Shown: piece by piece, positions 1-16,294 of the stretch
Layout of the letters: each line of letters opens with the position of its first letter
How positions within the stretch are numbered: the stretch's first letter is position 1
Assembly: GCA_003991915.1 (NCBI GenBank)
Contig: RQTK01000086.1
Coordinates: forward strand, 298,028-362,027
Source of the DNA: Elysia chlorotica
Lineage: Eukaryota; Mollusca; Gastropoda; Plakobranchidae
Reading direction: 5' to 3'
Length of the DNA: 64,000 nt
Notes under the pieces: model-generated
What the model was told of the DNA's origin: nothing
What the model saw: the letters and a program-made list of their open reading frames with translations, nothing else
Databases searched by the model: none
Position numbers and translations under genes: made by a program

Positions 1-794
1 TTTTGGGTGTTTTTTGTTGCTTTTTTTTTATTCTATGAACGTATCGGTAAATTCATTGTGAATCCCCTTCTATCGGAATTCAATTTAAGACCTTTATGGG
101 TCTCTATGGTATTCATTGGAACACAGATTTTATTTAATTGATGGAGACCATTATACCACCATCTCTTCCTTATCTCAATCAAAATGCTTTGAGATGACAG
201 GTATTTGTATATTTAATAATAGGACTCACCTTACTGCTTCTAATTACACGCATGTTTGGAGCAATTGTTCCTTGCAATCTATTTAGGTGATTGCTGCTCT
301 GTTTTAGGGAACAGCTCTTAGTAAATACATTTGGCGACAACTGGGGATCAAACACAAAAGACATCGAATCACGAAAAGGTTTAGAAAGACACAAATATAC
401 TTCTTCGTAATGGATACAAGGAAATTATAATATGCCTGAAGAAATAAATACATAAATAAAAACCGAGCTTCGATATATGAAGAGTGTGCATAAAGTAAAC
501 AACCATTAAAAATCTTAAAGGCCTGCAAAGCAAAACGAAAGAAAAGAAGCATTAACTGATCCGAAAATATTTGAGCGAAAAACTTCTCAAAAATGCATGT
601 TATAAGAATCAGTGAGTTTAAGTAAACAGTATACGAGGCAGAAAAGACGAACAAAAAAAGTACGTGCTGCAAATAGAGATCTAGTTTTAAAAAAAGCATT
701 AGTCCCTTGAAATTCACATAATATAGAGAGGTATATAGACCAAGTTACCATAATGCTCATAGCCAGTTAGTCCTAGCGGATAGATACAAAGGTC

Positions 795-850
<56 letters not shown>

Positions 851-995
851 GCACACTCGCTTGTTGATTAAACAAATATCGGACGGCTGGAAACTACAGG
901 CGTGAAAAATGGTCTGATTCTTCTCAGAAATGCACGAGGTCTATTTGTTTTTATTTTGTTTTGTTTTGTTTTTGCTTTTGTCTTTTCTTTTTCTT

Positions 996-1055
<60 letters not shown>

Positions 1056-1116
1056 TCTCTCTCTCTCTCTCTGAAGTAAACAACTGTAAAAAGAACTTGC
1101 TAGATCCATCTCTTAG

Positions 1117-1264
<148 letters not shown>

Positions 1265-2279
1265 CCTCCACCTCTCTAAATCTAAATCTCTCTTGATCTT
1301 TTGCTTCTGATTTTCTCTTTCGTTATTGTTTTGTCTCCTCCTTCTGTATACCCTCACCTCGCTCGGAACCATCTCTATTGTTCTCTTTTAATATGCGAAT
1401 GCTTTGTATAATATTGCTCCTATGTTTAAAAAATACGTTTATAAACAATATGTTATTGTAAATGTTTTGTATTGTTAACATACAAATGCATAAGAAATAT
1501 CGCCAATAAACACAATTAAGTGAAGTTCTACTGCGCTTAGTTCGCATATTATAGGTGCTTTTTTTAAAGAGCTTAAAATGGGTTCTAAAACTGCAGTATG
1601 GGCATTTTTTAATATCGGAAAATTTACGAAAGCGTGATTCAGTCGTGAAAATTGCATCAACAGTAAGCTAAGTTCAAAGAGGTACAAATTAAACCAGCCA
1701 GGTAAGCCATCTTAGATAATGGGTTAAAAATTCAACACAGAATTCCACTTTCTAATAGACTCTAGTGTTTAAATCATAGTAAATTTTCTCACACAATAAT
1801 ATGCAGGGAGATTCTTTTGCTGGTTTCAGCCATGCCATTAATTTTTATTGGATTAGTCTAACGCTTAAGTGTAAATAACTGAGTTTACTCATAAAAGTAA
1901 ACCTTAAGAATAAAGTCTAGAGCGCACAGATACTATAAAACCAATGATCAGACCTAATATGTACAAGGTAGTGGGGGAAAGCTTGTCAGAAGCCTTTGGA
2001 AAAGTTGTGTTCTGTTCACAGGCCACCAAAATCAAATATTTGTAAGAAAAATAAATATTTTAGTAAAGCTGTAAAAAGTGAGGAGTGAATTCTTTGATAA
2101 AGATGTACCCATTAAAATTTAACAATTGAAAGGTCTGAGCTACCAGTGCTGTGAACTGTAATTTTCTTCAGAGAAAAGAAATCCCTCCTTTTTTCTTTTT
2201 TTTTTTTACATAATGTTATTGTTGTTGTCATCTCCATCGCCATCATCTTCAACATAATCATTTGATTTTTATATTGATA

Positions 2280-2282
<3 letters not shown>

Positions 2283-2344
<62 letters not shown>
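2283..2344. repeat. (ATT)n microsatellite before the CUB1 exon
   Basis: About 20 ATT units, followed by imperfect ATC/GTC triplets and a pyrimidine-rich stretch that leads into the acceptor at 2468-2469. The array therefore sits 125 bp upstream of a splice acceptor, where length changes could affect the branch-point region. Confidence 0.95.
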
Positions 2345-2347
<3 letters not shown>

Positions 2348-2469
2348 CTACTGCTCTTATTATTACCATTATCATCATTATCATCGTCGTCATCATCATC
2401 ATCATCCCCATTGTCAGTGGGAACAACCATCCTCACTTCATTCTTTCTTTTTTTTTTCATCTCTTCCAG

Positions 2470-5400
2470 CTCCCCACGGCTACAAAATATCTCTGGACTT
2501 CCAAGACAAGTTTGTGATGGAGAAGTCGACCGACTGCCAGTACGACTACCTGGAGGTGCGCGACGGGCCGTTCGCCTACTCGCCCCTCATCAATCGGTTT
2601 TGTGACGCGAAATTTCCGTCAAAAATCAAGTCTTCGTCCCGCTATCTGTGGCTCAGGTTTAAAACAGATGGTTTGCTCCAATACGAAGGATTCAAGGCTG
2701 TCTATGAATTTATCAAGGACGATGGTAAGTACCGGTTAATAATGGATTACAAATTAATACTAATTATGTACATTCCAAGTCTCTTTTTTTATCTACAAAA
2801 ATAAAGGTGTGCATGGTATTGCACTCCTTTTTTTCAAATTCATAAAGATCTATTATATACCCTTTCGTTTCCCATAAAAAAAAAACTTTGCAATAAAATA
2901 ATGCGATGGCTAGTCACAGCATGACATATAATATGTTTTTAGTTTCATTGTCTCATTCACTGATAGTTTGTAATATGTGGATTGAGTGATTTCTCGTGTT
3001 AATTATCATTGTTACGCGCTTTAATCTATCTCTGATTTTTCATTACATCTTAAATCGTATTTGTTTGAGGTGGTATGACGTTGTTCGGGGATTCAAGACT
3101 GAGAGACAATCAAACTTTCGCACAATTTATCCATTTTATATTTTTATTTTGTAAAATTTGTAACATAATGGGTTTAATTTTCTTTCTTTTTCCTATCCTC
3201 AGCCCGTCATAACGGTATGCTTGGAGACAAGCCACACGGTACGTGCCTAACATAATTATGATAAGGTTCTTTTTCATATGCTTATCGGAATCAAATAATT
3301 ATATTACCCATACTACTATTTGAAGAGATATGGATCCACAAAGACATTTAAACAGGTGTATCACTTTTGGGTGAGCCGATGTTGGTGCCGGCATAAACTG
3401 AAAGAAAACATGCATAGCCACCCGCTCACTAATTGATGAACTTTTCCTTTTTAGCATGGTCAGAATTAATTCATTATCAAGTTCCAACAAATGTCTATTT
3501 GTATTCTATTTGTTAACGTTTTCCAAGCGATATCTGTATTAACATTTTAGTTATTCACACATGCGTCGCCTGACAATCTGCGACACATTAAAAACTGTTA
3601 GAGAGATTAGAATATAAAACTTGTGGTCATCAGATATATCTATGATTTGATGTTTTGAATGAGGCAAGAGCGTTTACATTAATTGCTCAAAAGTACCAGC
3701 GCTTATACCAATGATCGTAGGTACGCTGCTCTGGAGAAAAGATTTCAAGTAGGAAATCAAGAATTATCCTACATCAAAGAAATCTACATGCGTGCTCTTA
3801 ATGTTGCTATTGGCGTTAGTTGTCACAGTTAGTCCACAGTATTTCGCATTTTCACTTTTTTTTTAATTATAAAATAGAGTGACTGCTATGTATTTTTACA
3901 AGTCCAAGAGATGGGAGTCAAGGCCTTGTGTAGTCGATGAAGTCTCATTCGTTTGACGCTAGTATGTTAAAGATGTGCTGCTGTTCCAAGAAACCCATCA
4001 CATATGCAAAACTTCCTCGCTTTTCCTTTAGCGTAACTTCGTGGGACCCATTTGGCACAAAGCAAGTTAACTAATTTAAACTCTTGCGACCTGAAATATC
4101 TTATACTACCTCTAGGCTTATGATTATTATTTCTTTTAGATAGCTTGATACTGCTGACTTTGCCTTTCTTGTAAAACATTATATCCCGCTTCCTATGCCA
4201 GACTCATCCCCGTGCCGAATCCCGGTGAAGTTGTCCCCACACAAGGCGGATGGAATCCTCTCCTCTGACCAGGTCCCGTTCGGCGATGTGTCCGACCCGC
4301 GCCACCCCAAGGCTCAATCGGTGGACTGCACCTGGGAGATCTACACTGAGCGCTCCCACAAGGTGGGGCATAAACTTACATTTTAACTGTTGATTATCGA
4401 TCTAGCGGTTATTACTACATAGCTGTGCAACGGATTATATCCAGGAAATTGGATTAAATAATGGAAATCAATAAAGAGATGTGGTGGAAGAAATAAAAGA
4501 GTAAAATACTGTAAAACGAAAAAAAAGAGGATGAAATTATTGTATGGTATCGTTGTTGATGGCACCGTTCAGTCAGTGATTATTTTTTATATATGTTTCT
4601 TACTTCATAACTACATGGATAAATAAAGTCCACGAACTTAATGTAGACAAATGACATTTGGTATAAATAAAAAGATGTGGCATAATGAAAAGACAATGTA
4701 GACAAGTAAAACATGGAAAGCGATAATTCATAGAAAATGATAACAAAAAAGAGGTGGAGAGAGGTGTGAAAGTGGGTTAACAGACGGGTTTTCATCGTTT
4801 CAAATAATAAGTATTGCGGAAGTGTAATAGTATTTTTATATTCAGAGGGACGTAATCATTGCAACAGTATCAGGAGTGATTTAGTTGTTTTGTAATAAAT
4901 CAAATTTGATCATCTTTTTTTTTCAACCTATACATACAGATCAACCTTAGATCCAACAAGATTAACATTAAAGGCCGTAAGCACTGCGAAGACAGCAATG
5001 TGACAATCTATGAACGCACCACACTCAAGACCCCCGACACTAAAGAGATCTGCAGCACCAACAGGCACCTGGACAAAACCTCCCAGAGCAACCGCGTCTT
5101 TGTGCGTGTGTTTGGCTCCACAGCTGCGGACAAGCCTAACGTCCAGCTGGTCTACTCTCTGGTCAGAGAAGGTAAACAAACTCATAATAATCTCAATACA
5201 TCATTTCTCCCAATTGGTTTGTAATCATTTCATTTCATTTTCACAAACGAGAAATGTGCATAATTATTTAAAGATGTACACCGGATCGTTGCATTTTTTT
5301 AAATATGCTATACTAACACTGATCCACCAGTAAGTGGTAGAGCTTTGGTCTCTAGCACATAAAATTGTCAGACGCCAGCCTTGGTCCGTCAATAGCCTAT

Positions 5401-8400
5401 ACAGTGTTGACGTTGGGCGTGAAACCAGTTCAACTCGATCCACCAGTAGGGGGACCAAGTCAGAGAAATTGATTTATTCAACTGTGGGATTCAATCCTGG
5501 CTACATCTCAATGCCAACCTACACCCCCCCCCCTCCTTTTTCCCCACCACCACCAATTTTGCAGTGGAGCATAGAACATGCACTGCAAAGTGAAATTTAA
5601 AAAAAAACACACACAAGCAAAAAAAAAACAGATAAAAGGTGGCCGTGGGTACACTCACAAATCAAATTATAAACATAATTTAAAAATTGACAATAAACAA
5701 TAAAGCGGTCATATCTTAAGAAATGTATCAACAGGGAAAAAAATTAAAACCACAAAAACAAGAAAAGAGTCAGAACTTAAAGAAAATGAAACCCATTTTT
5801 TGTACATTTTCAAATGTGCACATGGAAAGGAAATGAACAAAACGTTGTACAAAATGTCAATACGTATTAAACATATACATTTAAAAAAGCAATTCATCAT
5901 TGGTTTTACAGTTAACCGGGTTTGAAGTCATTGTTACAAGAAAATAATTGTTTAAATTTCACAAAACCACATCATAAAGATTTCTCTCTATTTATGAAAT
6001 ATCTTCACTATTTAAAACTGCATACATGTATAGGTTTTTGGGCATTATGATTTATAGTGCTATAGAAGTCATAATCATGTGTTGTATGTTTCCCTGTGGA
6101 GGTAGCCCTGTATACTTCCAAAGGGCATGTAATATAAGATATATAAGATATATTCCCAGTGAATCTGGCCCCTGTGCGTATCACTGTATACTTCCAATGA
6201 ACATATAAGTATTTGTTTATTTCCCTATAAAGGTGGCCCCTGCAGCGAGGATGAGATTGTGTGTGGCAGCCACTGTCTGCCGGTCAGCCTGCACTGTAAC
6301 GGAATGTCCAACTGCCCAGACAGCAGTGACGAGATGAACTGTCCGGTCAGGGAAACTTCCGGGGGTGCACAGTCCAAGCCAGGCGACTACAGCGACACTG
6401 ACGAAACAAGAGTCCAAGGTCAGCGTTAGCGTGGACAAATATCTCGAAGTCGCAGGCGTGCGAGGGGAGGTGTCTGTATATGTGTGTGTGTGTGGGGGGG
6501 GGGGTATCTTAAATTTTAAGCTCAAATTAAGTGGTGACCATCACTTCCTAAATGTTTGCGTTATAGTTATAGCAGTGGAAACAAGACGAAAACTAGACAA
6601 AGATAATATGTACAGCCGCTGCAGGAAGGGAAACATTCTGAAACCTCGGTTTAATCAGGCAACATAAGCGTGGTTTTAGAAGAATGACTTGCTGTTTATC
6701 CGGGGAAAAGAACGATATGCAGACACACGAGTTGATCTGTCTTGAACTACTGTGAATAAAAAAAAACATAAACAATACACAACAAATTATTTGAAAGTTT
6801 GAGTTACTAAAATCATGAGAAGCTTATCATCTAGACACAAGAAAGAAAAGATAAATTGATAGTCAGTACTGAGTCCTTGTCTTTTTTTTCTCTGCTGCTG
6901 ACGACTTCCATTTCATAAGACTTTGGTGTGTATTTTGGTACACAGAATCAGTGTATCTGGACCAGCGCGTCGGGAACTAATATGCATCACTTCAATGGGA
7001 CATTCTCAAAACTGCAAAATAATGTGCGAAATTGTATTTATGGGTTTTTGTGGGTTATTTTAGCGATTCATACATAGCAGCTCATTTATACTTTCTTCAA
7101 CAGAGACAGATGAGTCTGGCCCTTTAATTCCGAAACACCTCCTGATTCTCGGTGTGGTGGGCGGAGTAATACTCTGCTGTGTAACAATCTGCTTGTGCAT
7201 CATGTGCCATCTTCGGCGGAGGGAGCGCAACAAGCCGAAGAGCGCCAGCGCCAACGGAAATGGTTCGGGCGTGCCGCCAGTCCAGAGAAACGCCCTAGAG
7301 ATGGCGGTCAACAACAGCAATACGACCAGCATCTCGCTGTGCAAACAGAGCAACGATGGGCGAGCTACAATGTCAGGTTAGAGCACAACACGTAGTTCAA
7401 GATTTACTGCTCTTTGTTGGGTTACATGATGTAGGTGGCGAGATGATATCGTAAGAGAAAAGAGGGTACTATGGATCAGAGCAGCTAGAGATAGAGAAAT
7501 ATGGAGATGTGGTTCAGAGGACTACATCCTGCAGTCGATAGACAAGTTACAAGTAAGTTGGGTTATATATAACGGTTATAGGGGGAAAGGGGGGGTCGGG
7601 TTAGAGCATGACACGTACAATGTTGTTAAAACTGCACTGCTTCATGTTGGGCGACATATTATTAGGGTTTTGGAGGGACGAGCGTAACACGTAGTTCAAA
7701 CTGCATAGTTTCTTGTTAAGTTACACATTAAATGGTGTATACGTCTCTTGGCGACTGTCTTTATTATATAAGTTATAGACTATGAGAATTCTAACAAAAA
7801 GGAACCCGGGTTTACTTACGTATATATTCATTGGTATTCAATTAACTTTCATAAATTTAATACAATCATTTGTTTCCATTTTCTGTGCACCGACGTGCTT
7901 TCCATTGCAGGTCTGGATCGACCCTATTACTTTTCCCAAATGAACTCTTCCTCCCCCACGAGCTCACGCGACATCAGCGCTCACCGCTACAGCATCACCG
8001 ACCGCGGCGGCCTGTCAGACAGCGACGTGGTGCACGCAGACCCCATCATGACGGAGTCTGGCAACTACAAGAAGTACCTCGGCCTTGACCTCTCCGCCGA
8101 TGACGGCACTGGCATGCCGGGCGTCGACGAGTCCATGCATCACCACCACCATCACCATCACTTCCACCCGTCCACGCCGTCCAGCCCTAGTGGCATAATG
8201 GGCATGACCAGCCTGGAGTACGGGCAGCATCCCCACCACCACCGACTACCAGATGTTTACCCTGGTTATCCCGCCAGCGGCGGCCCCCAGTGGCACTCGG
8301 CCCTGAGTGATGATAGCGGCATGTACTCCTACGGCAGCCTTACCAGACCCACGCCCTTCCTGGGGATGTCCAAGCCTTTCACCTATGGGCAGCCAGAGGG

Positions 8401-8479
8401 CAAGTTTGAAAGCAAATATCTCAGTGCCTTAAAGGCCCTGGAGTCTGAAGCAGGGAAAGATTCCCGCCCATCGACTTAG
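2470..8479 (+). CDS. Neto-like CUB/LDLa transmembrane protein, 3' part (7 exons)
   Basis: This is the 3' portion of a neuropilin- and tolloid-like (Neto) gene, whose family members are single-pass auxiliary subunits of ionotropic glutamate receptors. Exons: 2470-2724, 3203-3238, 4202-4362, 4940-5171, 6233-6418, 7104-7376, 7911-8479. All junctions are GT-AG and in phase, giving 569 residues here. In-window residues 1-85 are the C-terminal part of CUB1 and contain YLEVRDGPFAYSPLI, very close to vertebrate Neto. A 36-nt microexon links it to CUB2 (about 102-228), and CUB2 is followed by an LDLa repeat (231-264, six Cys, DSSDE calcium site). The membrane span is at about 302-324, then basic LRRRER. 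The cytoplasmic tail is Ser/Gly/His-rich with eight consecutive His (457-464) and ends at a TAG. The first exon starts in phase 1, so the N-terminal CUB1 half and signal peptide are outside the window. Family assignment is strong. Orthology to Neto1 or Neto2 is not implied, because those are vertebrate duplicates. Confidence 0.93.
5331..5460 (+). mobile_element. SINE fragment, tRNA-derived, intronic
   Basis: This short copy of the SINE family lies in the Neto-like gene. It has an A-box-like AAGTGGTAGAGCTTTGG, the body word TTGTCAGACG, and the tail GTGTTGACGTTGGGCGTGAAACC. The body is shorter than in the copies at 11461 and 16064. A second CGATCCACCAGTAGG-like word follows the tail and resembles the copy's own start (GATCCACCAGTAAG), so it could be a target-site duplication of about 11-13 bp. 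Confidence 0.7.
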
Positions 8480-8527
8480 ACAGAGGAGGCAGTGATTCTA
8501 TGCTCACCAGCTTTGGTGCTGGTTGAA

Positions 8528-8533
8528 AATAAA
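8528..8533 (+). terminator. Candidate polyadenylation signal of the Neto-like gene
   Basis: An AATAAA lies 49 nt after the stop codon. It would give a very short 3' UTR. Further AATAAA or near-match words occur downstream (for example near 10319 and 11065), so a longer UTR is equally possible and the sequence alone cannot decide. Confidence 0.35.
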
Positions 8534-10489
8534 ACGCATCTTTCCTAAGGGCCACAACTATCTTTATTACAATTAGTCCCGGGTATTATTAGAGCACCGC
8601 AGTCGAGGGTTACAGATGAAAAATGCAAAAGCAATGTTCTCAACAAGTGCATGTTTTAGATGACCTATTTTGTCTTGAGATTCGTAAAGTTGTTAATCCT
8701 CATAATGGTTTATCTTGTAAGTACTGTTCTGATATTAAACTTCAAATGTTAGGTATCAGCCACTATAGAGGTTTTTTCGTAGATCTAGAAGAAGAAAAAT
8801 AAAAAAGATGAAAATAACGTTTCTCATAACCATCTGAGCTTCGGTGTGTTTGAACAAAATATACATAGGGGACTTCAGGCTTGGTAGATTTTAAGATAAA
8901 GTAAAAATAGAATGCTAATATAATGCCTTGAACATTTTCAGGGCAACATATAACAGTTTTCGTAGGCTGTTTCAAAAAATGTACCCACTTGGTAACGACA
9001 AAAAAAAAAGAAAAAAATGGCATATGTTACTACAGCTATTTCCATGGTGCCATATGCCACTTGTTATGCTTGCAAGATTGCAAAGATGCCTGTCTTCAGT
9101 ACATAAATAGTACTTAATAACAGGAATAGTTGAAGAAATGCATAACCAGAGCGACTTCAATCTTTGCATCAAAGCCTTCTGTCTAAACCCGCAGTTCACA
9201 GACCTAAAACGTTCAATTTGATATCGATACCAACCACAAGATGTTTTGATTGAATTTGTTTTGTATTCACCAAACCAATCGCTCGTGACGAAATCTATGA
9301 AGCCCATTATGTGGTTAGAAACTTCTATCCAGTACTAGAGTATGTGTTTGGCATCTAGTGGCAGCTGTTTAATGACCTGAACATTTTAACCACATATATC
9401 ACGACTTCCATTATGTTGAGTGCAATATGGTGCACTGCGTAATGAATGTGCGATCCGGAAACCACCAGCTGCAAGCACCCAACAGTAAAGAGGCCTAACA
9501 TTGTTGGATCCATGGTATCGGACTTCGGCTATACACGCCACACTCGTTGGCTCACATGTGCAGTTAAGTAGTTGAAATTCTCTACTTTCGAGCTGCGGAT
9601 GGTGGACTGGACAAATATATATAAACAGTTAAGCTCCACCACTGTTAGCGTATCCTCATTAAACGTTGATATTGCAATGTGCTTGATGAGATTTCTCTAT
9701 CATCCTAAAAAAACGGTAACTCTTTCAACAGTGTGTACAGGACTTTGGGCAGCTAGTCTTAACAATAAGTTCACACGTAATCTGTGAATAACAAAGACCA
9801 AATGTCATAACATAACGTGTATTGAGCCTAGAGTTCACTGGGACAAACATAGGATTCATAGAAATACCTAGGTCATAATGTCTCTAGGTCATACACAAAC
9901 AAATCAGTCTTGAAGCTTAAGCGCAGTAAATTTTGCCTTCATTGCTTCGCTGTGAGACCAAAGCACAGTAAGATTGCACTGGACAATGCATTCTCTGACA
10001 CATTTGAGTGGTAGCCCCGCCCCTTGTTGTGATTAATGCAATTAACGCGTAGATGGATCGAAGTTAAATAGTTGTAAGAGTGTTTTGATAGTATGGTCGT
10101 ATTTTAATTCATTGCTTGACACATCGATTCACACAGACGTGTAGAGTCATTGTACATAATTTGTATATTTTTGTTTGTCTTCTTTCTTCTTCTCCCATTG
10201 CCCTTGCTAAAAGCGTTAAATCGTAGAGTATTTATTCTGAGCCTTGTCTGAGAGTAAAATGGCAGAAAATTTGAAGAGGGGAGAAAGCAATAAAGAAACA
10301 AATTCAGAGGCTTCTTGGGAATAAAATCTTTGAAGCTAGATTTTTATTTTCATAAGAATATACGATAAATTAAGTGTCTCACAAAGGTAAACAAATCATA
10401 AATCGTTCATTTTATTTTGATCATATGTATACCAAATGTAACCTTAAGATATATTTGTGAGCCTGTTATTTTGTTTCAAATACATTTGA
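8534..10489. other. Intergenic or 3' UTR sequence, nothing recognised
   Basis: This is AT-rich unique-looking sequence between the Neto-like stop codon and the minisatellite. I see no exon-like frame with splice sites, no RNA gene and no repeat end. Part of it may belong to a long 3' UTR. Confidence 0.5.
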
Positions 10490-10907
10490 GATATTTCAAC
10501 ATCATTGTGTCTACTTGTACATGGAGACAGCGGAGAATCCAAGATATTTCAACATCATTGTGTCTACTTGTACATGGAGACAGCGGAGAATCCAAGATAT
10601 TTCAACATCATTGTGTCTACTTGTACATGGAGACAGCGGAGAATCCAAGATATTTCAACATCATTGTGTCTACTTGTACATGGAGACAGCGGAGAATCCA
10701 AGACATTTCAACATCATTGTCTACTTGTACATGGAGACAGCGGAGAATCCAAGATATTTCAACATCATTGTGTCTACTTGTACATGGAGACAGCGGAGAA
10801 TCCAAGATATTTCAACATCATTGTCTACTTGTACATGGAGACAGCGGAGAATCCAAGATATTTCAACATCATTGTCTACTTGTACATGGAGACAGTGGAG
10901 AATCCAA
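10490..10907 (+). repeat. Minisatellite, 8 copies of a 53-bp unit
   Basis: Copies start at 10490, 10543, 10596, 10649, 10702, 10753, 10806 and 10857. The unit begins GATATTTCAACATCATTGTG and ends GCGGAGAATCCAA. Two slightly different lengths occur: 53 bp, and 51 bp where one GT is missing (copies 5, 7 and 8). Other differences are single bases, for example GACATTTC in copy 5 and CAGTGG in copy 8. The forward strand has no stop codon in any frame of the unit, so three overlapping open frames run through the array. Because 53 is not a multiple of three these are unlikely to encode a real protein. The array is 2 kb downstream of the Neto-like stop codon. Confidence 0.97.
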
Positions 10908-11460
10908 GGACGATCGAATAAATGATATAGAGTTTATGACATCTGCATCGAGATAATTTCAAAATGGTTACGTTTACAATGAAATTATCTTGTAACATTG
11001 TAAAAAGAAAACAGGTCATGTACTATGTTTAGTTCACTAAATTTCTTGTACAGGTTGGAAGGTTTAATAAACAAAACTATAGTTTTCAGTGGCTTTATTC
11101 CTCTGATATTGATTATAGTATTAATGTTTTCTAATCATAACACTCTAACTGTTTTGTTTGTTTTTTTTTTTACAAGATTTTAGTTTTATAATTTTATCAC
11201 CAGGCGGCAGCAACAAAGCTAGGTAACCCAGCGTGCTTTAAAACCCAGTTATTTGCATACTTATTTCCCTTTACTTATGGTTCCCCTTGAAGACTTCTTG
11301 AAATGTTTCCGAGTTGTTTTCTTCTTATTTTTCTTACAAATGTATTTTGAGTTGCGATAATATAATTGGGGATCGTAAGTACAACGTCGCGATAAGCTTA
11401 TAACGTGTCTTATTCGCAGACTTTAAGAAGAGTTGTAAGTTCCAACGACGATGCACTGTT
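10908..11460. other. Non-coding spacer
   Basis: AT-rich sequence between the minisatellite and a SINE copy. No gene or repeat boundary is seen. Confidence 0.5.
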
Positions 11461-11708
11461 GTTGAGTTGTAGTTGAGTTGGTTTAACGTCCAACGTCAGC
11501 ACTATATAGACTTTATTGTGGACAGACTCCAAGACTGACGCCTGACAATTTGTGTGCTGCCACACAGGAGACAGGGCGGGGATACCAAGACTCCTATGTC
11601 AGCTGGTCACATGGAACTGACACCGACCCAATCAGTAGGGGGTGAAATCGCCACGACACGAACCACGGAACTCCTGCGCCGGAAGCCGATGTTCTACCCC
11701 AAGGCTAC
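11461..11708 (-). mobile_element. tRNA-derived SINE, copy A
   Basis: Read on the minus strand, the tRNA-like head is at the right (GGGTAGAACATCGG as A-box, GTGGTTCGTGTCG as a decayed B-box). A conserved body follows with CCCGCCCTGTCTCCTGTGTG, and the tail is GTGCTGACGTTGGACGTTAAACC. The element is about 250 bp and is followed on the head side by a poly-C/T run. It shares its body and tail with the copies at 16064-16294, 18738-18965 and 58092-58254. Confidence 0.85.
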
Positions 11709-16063
<4,355 letters not shown>

Positions 16064-16294
16064 GTTGTAGTTGTAGTTGAGTTGGTTCAGCGTCCAATAT
16101 CAGCACTACTGTGGACGGCCTCAAGACTGACATCTGACAATTTTACGTGCTGCCACACACGAGACAGGGCGGGGATACCATGACTCCTCTCTCAGCCGGT
16201 CGCATTAAACTGACACCGACCAAACCAGTAGGGAGCGAAATCGCCAGGGCTCGAACCACGGACCTTTTGCGTCGGAAGTCGATGTTCTACCACG
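16064..16294 (-). mobile_element. tRNA-derived SINE, copy B
   Basis: This is the best-preserved head in the window. On the minus strand the A-box region GTGGTAGAACATCG and the B-box GTGGTTCGAGCCC are intact-looking. The body contains CCCGCCCTGTCTCGTGTGTG and the tail is GTGCTGATATTGGACGCTGA, followed by a repeated CAACT-rich end. The match to copy A covers the whole length with scattered substitutions. Confidence 0.88.

Noticed and set aside
10490-10907. CRISPR-like array
   Set aside because: Units are contiguous with no unique spacers, and the DNA is eukaryotic. It is a minisatellite.
10417-10956. 179-, 138- and 136-codon frames over the minisatellite
   Set aside because: The same DNA is open in three frames because the 53-bp unit lacks stops. 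There is no conserved protein and the repeat length breaks the frame each copy.
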